Shown here in pieces: positions 5,300 to 5,943 of a stretch of DNA of 5,943 bases (positions are counted from its first letter, which is position 1; every line of letters begins with the position of its first letter). A model generated the notes under the pieces. That model saw only the letters and a list, made by a program, of their open reading frames with translations, did not search any database and was not told the origin of the DNA. The position numbers and the translations under genes are program-made. The DNA lies in contig VBGV01000115.1 in assembly GCA_005880755.1 (NCBI GenBank), positions 1 to 5,943 on the forward strand, in the 5' to 3' direction. This stretch comes from Chloroflexota bacterium (GTDB taxonomy: Bacteria; Chloroflexota; Dormibacteria; Dormibacterales; Dormibacteraceae).

Positions 5300-5943
5300 G
5301 GGACGTGCTGCGCCGGCTCATCGCCGGTGAGATCAGCGAAGACGAAGCGGTGGCGGAGCTCAGGCAGCTGGAGCTCGGTGAGCTCAGCGGTCGCGCGAGG
5401 CTCGACCTCGGCCGCTACCTGCGCCGCGGGATTCCCGAGGTCGTGCTCGCCCCCGGCAAGTCGCCGCGCGAGGCGGCGCGCCTTGTGATCGCGATGGCCG
5501 AACGCCAGGGACAAGGACTCGTCAGCCGCATGACCGACGAGCATGCGTCGGCGCTGACGGATGCCGCATCCGGGGCCGGTATGGACCTGGTGCGCTACCA
5601 CTCGTCCGCGCGTGCCTTGCGGAAGGGATTTTCACCTGAAGCGGTGGCGGCCAGGGTCGGCATCCTGACTGCGGGTACGTCTGACGTCGCGGTCGCGGAC
5701 GAAGCTCGCATGGTGATCGAGGCGTGCGGCCTGGAGGTCCGGATGGAATCCGACCTCGGGGTCGCCGGCTTGCACCGATTCGTCGGACCGCTCGCCGCGA
5801 TGCTCGAGTGGGGCGCCGACGTGATGGTCGTCGCGGCGGGCATGGATGGGGTGCTGCCCGGGTTGGTCGCGGGATTGATCGATCTCTCGGTGATCGGGCT
5901 TCCGGTGTCGACCGGTTACGGTCGGGGAGGAGCAGGCGAGGCG
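5296..5943 (+). CDS. larB: LarB, pyridinium-3,5-biscarboxylic acid mononucleotide synthase (3' end outside window)
   Basis: LarB carboxylates the pyridinium ring of nicotinic acid adenine dinucleotide and cleaves its phosphoanhydride, the first step to the nickel-pincer nucleotide used by lactate racemase and related LarA enzymes. 216 residues are visible from GTG at 5296, with no stop before the window end; family members run about 240-260. Visible signatures: an N-terminal helical region with LGRYLRRGIPEVVLAPGKSPREA (38-60), then the PurE-like carboxylase core with GILTAGTSDVAVADEA (122-137), ESDLGVAGLHRF (151-162), VVAAGMDGVLPGLVAGLID (178-196) and VIGLPVSTGYG (199-209). This order and wording separate it from true PurE. 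The start is fixed by the GTGA overlap with the upstream Mut7-C gene and by the good N-terminal match. larC/larE would be expected to the right but are not visible. Confidence 0.93.
   Translation, partial: MRDVLRRLIAGEISEDEAVAELRQLELGELSGRARLDLGRYLRRGIPEVVLAPGKSPREAARLVIAMAERQGQGLVSRMTDEHASALTDAASGAGMDLVRYHSSARALRKGFSPEAVAARVGILTAGTSDVAVADEARMVIEACGLEVRMESDLGVAGLHRFVGPLAAMLEWGADVMVVAAGMDGVLPGLVAGLIDLSVIGLPVSTGYGRGGAGEA

Overview
This is a high-GC, gene-dense bacterial chromosomal segment with eight protein-coding genes (one cut at each window edge) and almost no non-coding DNA. The Hanks-type Ser/Thr kinase with a Thr/Pro-rich extracytoplasmic linker, frequent GTG starts, and -10 boxes placed 6-8 nt ahead of start codons (leaderless mRNAs) suggest a high-GC lineage such as Chloroflexota/Dormibacterota or a relative. 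That taxonomic guess is an inference and is not proven by any marker here. I see no mobile elements, CRISPR arrays, tRNA or rRNA genes.

Layout. Positions 1-423 (+) hold the C-terminal third of diaminopimelate decarboxylase (lysA). It converges on, and interlocks stop codons with, a 622-residue transmembrane Ser/Thr kinase at 420-2288 (-). Upstream of the kinase, a perfect 15-bp inverted repeat sits where its -35 box should be. Next on the minus strand is a run of four genes read from 4814 down to 2331: a small cupin, a 114-residue zinc-ribbon protein of unknown function, a class I (NifS/IscS-type) cysteine desulfurase, and an XdhC/CoxI-family protein that overlaps the desulfurase by 8 nt. Diverging from the cupin at 4838 (+) is a Mut7-C (PIN-like RNase plus zinc ribbon) gene. 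It is coupled through a GTGA overlap to larB, the first enzyme of nickel-pincer cofactor synthesis, which runs off the right edge.

How the genes work together. The desulfurase-XdhC overlap is the strongest functional link. In molybdenum hydroxylase maturation, XdhC-type proteins hold the molybdenum cofactor while a NifS-type desulfurase supplies the terminal sulfido ligand, so this pair looks like a cofactor sulfuration module whose target enzyme lies outside the window. larB on the other side of the divergent promoter belongs to another sulfur-containing cofactor pathway. A link between the two is possible but unproven.

Most notable points: (1) the cysteine desulfurase has no ATG/GTG/TTG/CTG able to give a full-length protein, and appears to start at an ATC codon behind a good Shine-Dalgarno; (2) a 10-bp element at 4821-4830 carries two overlapping, opposed -10 boxes serving two leaderless genes; (3) the kinase promoter carries an inverted repeat with the half-sites of a Gram-positive LexA box but a 3-nt spacer.
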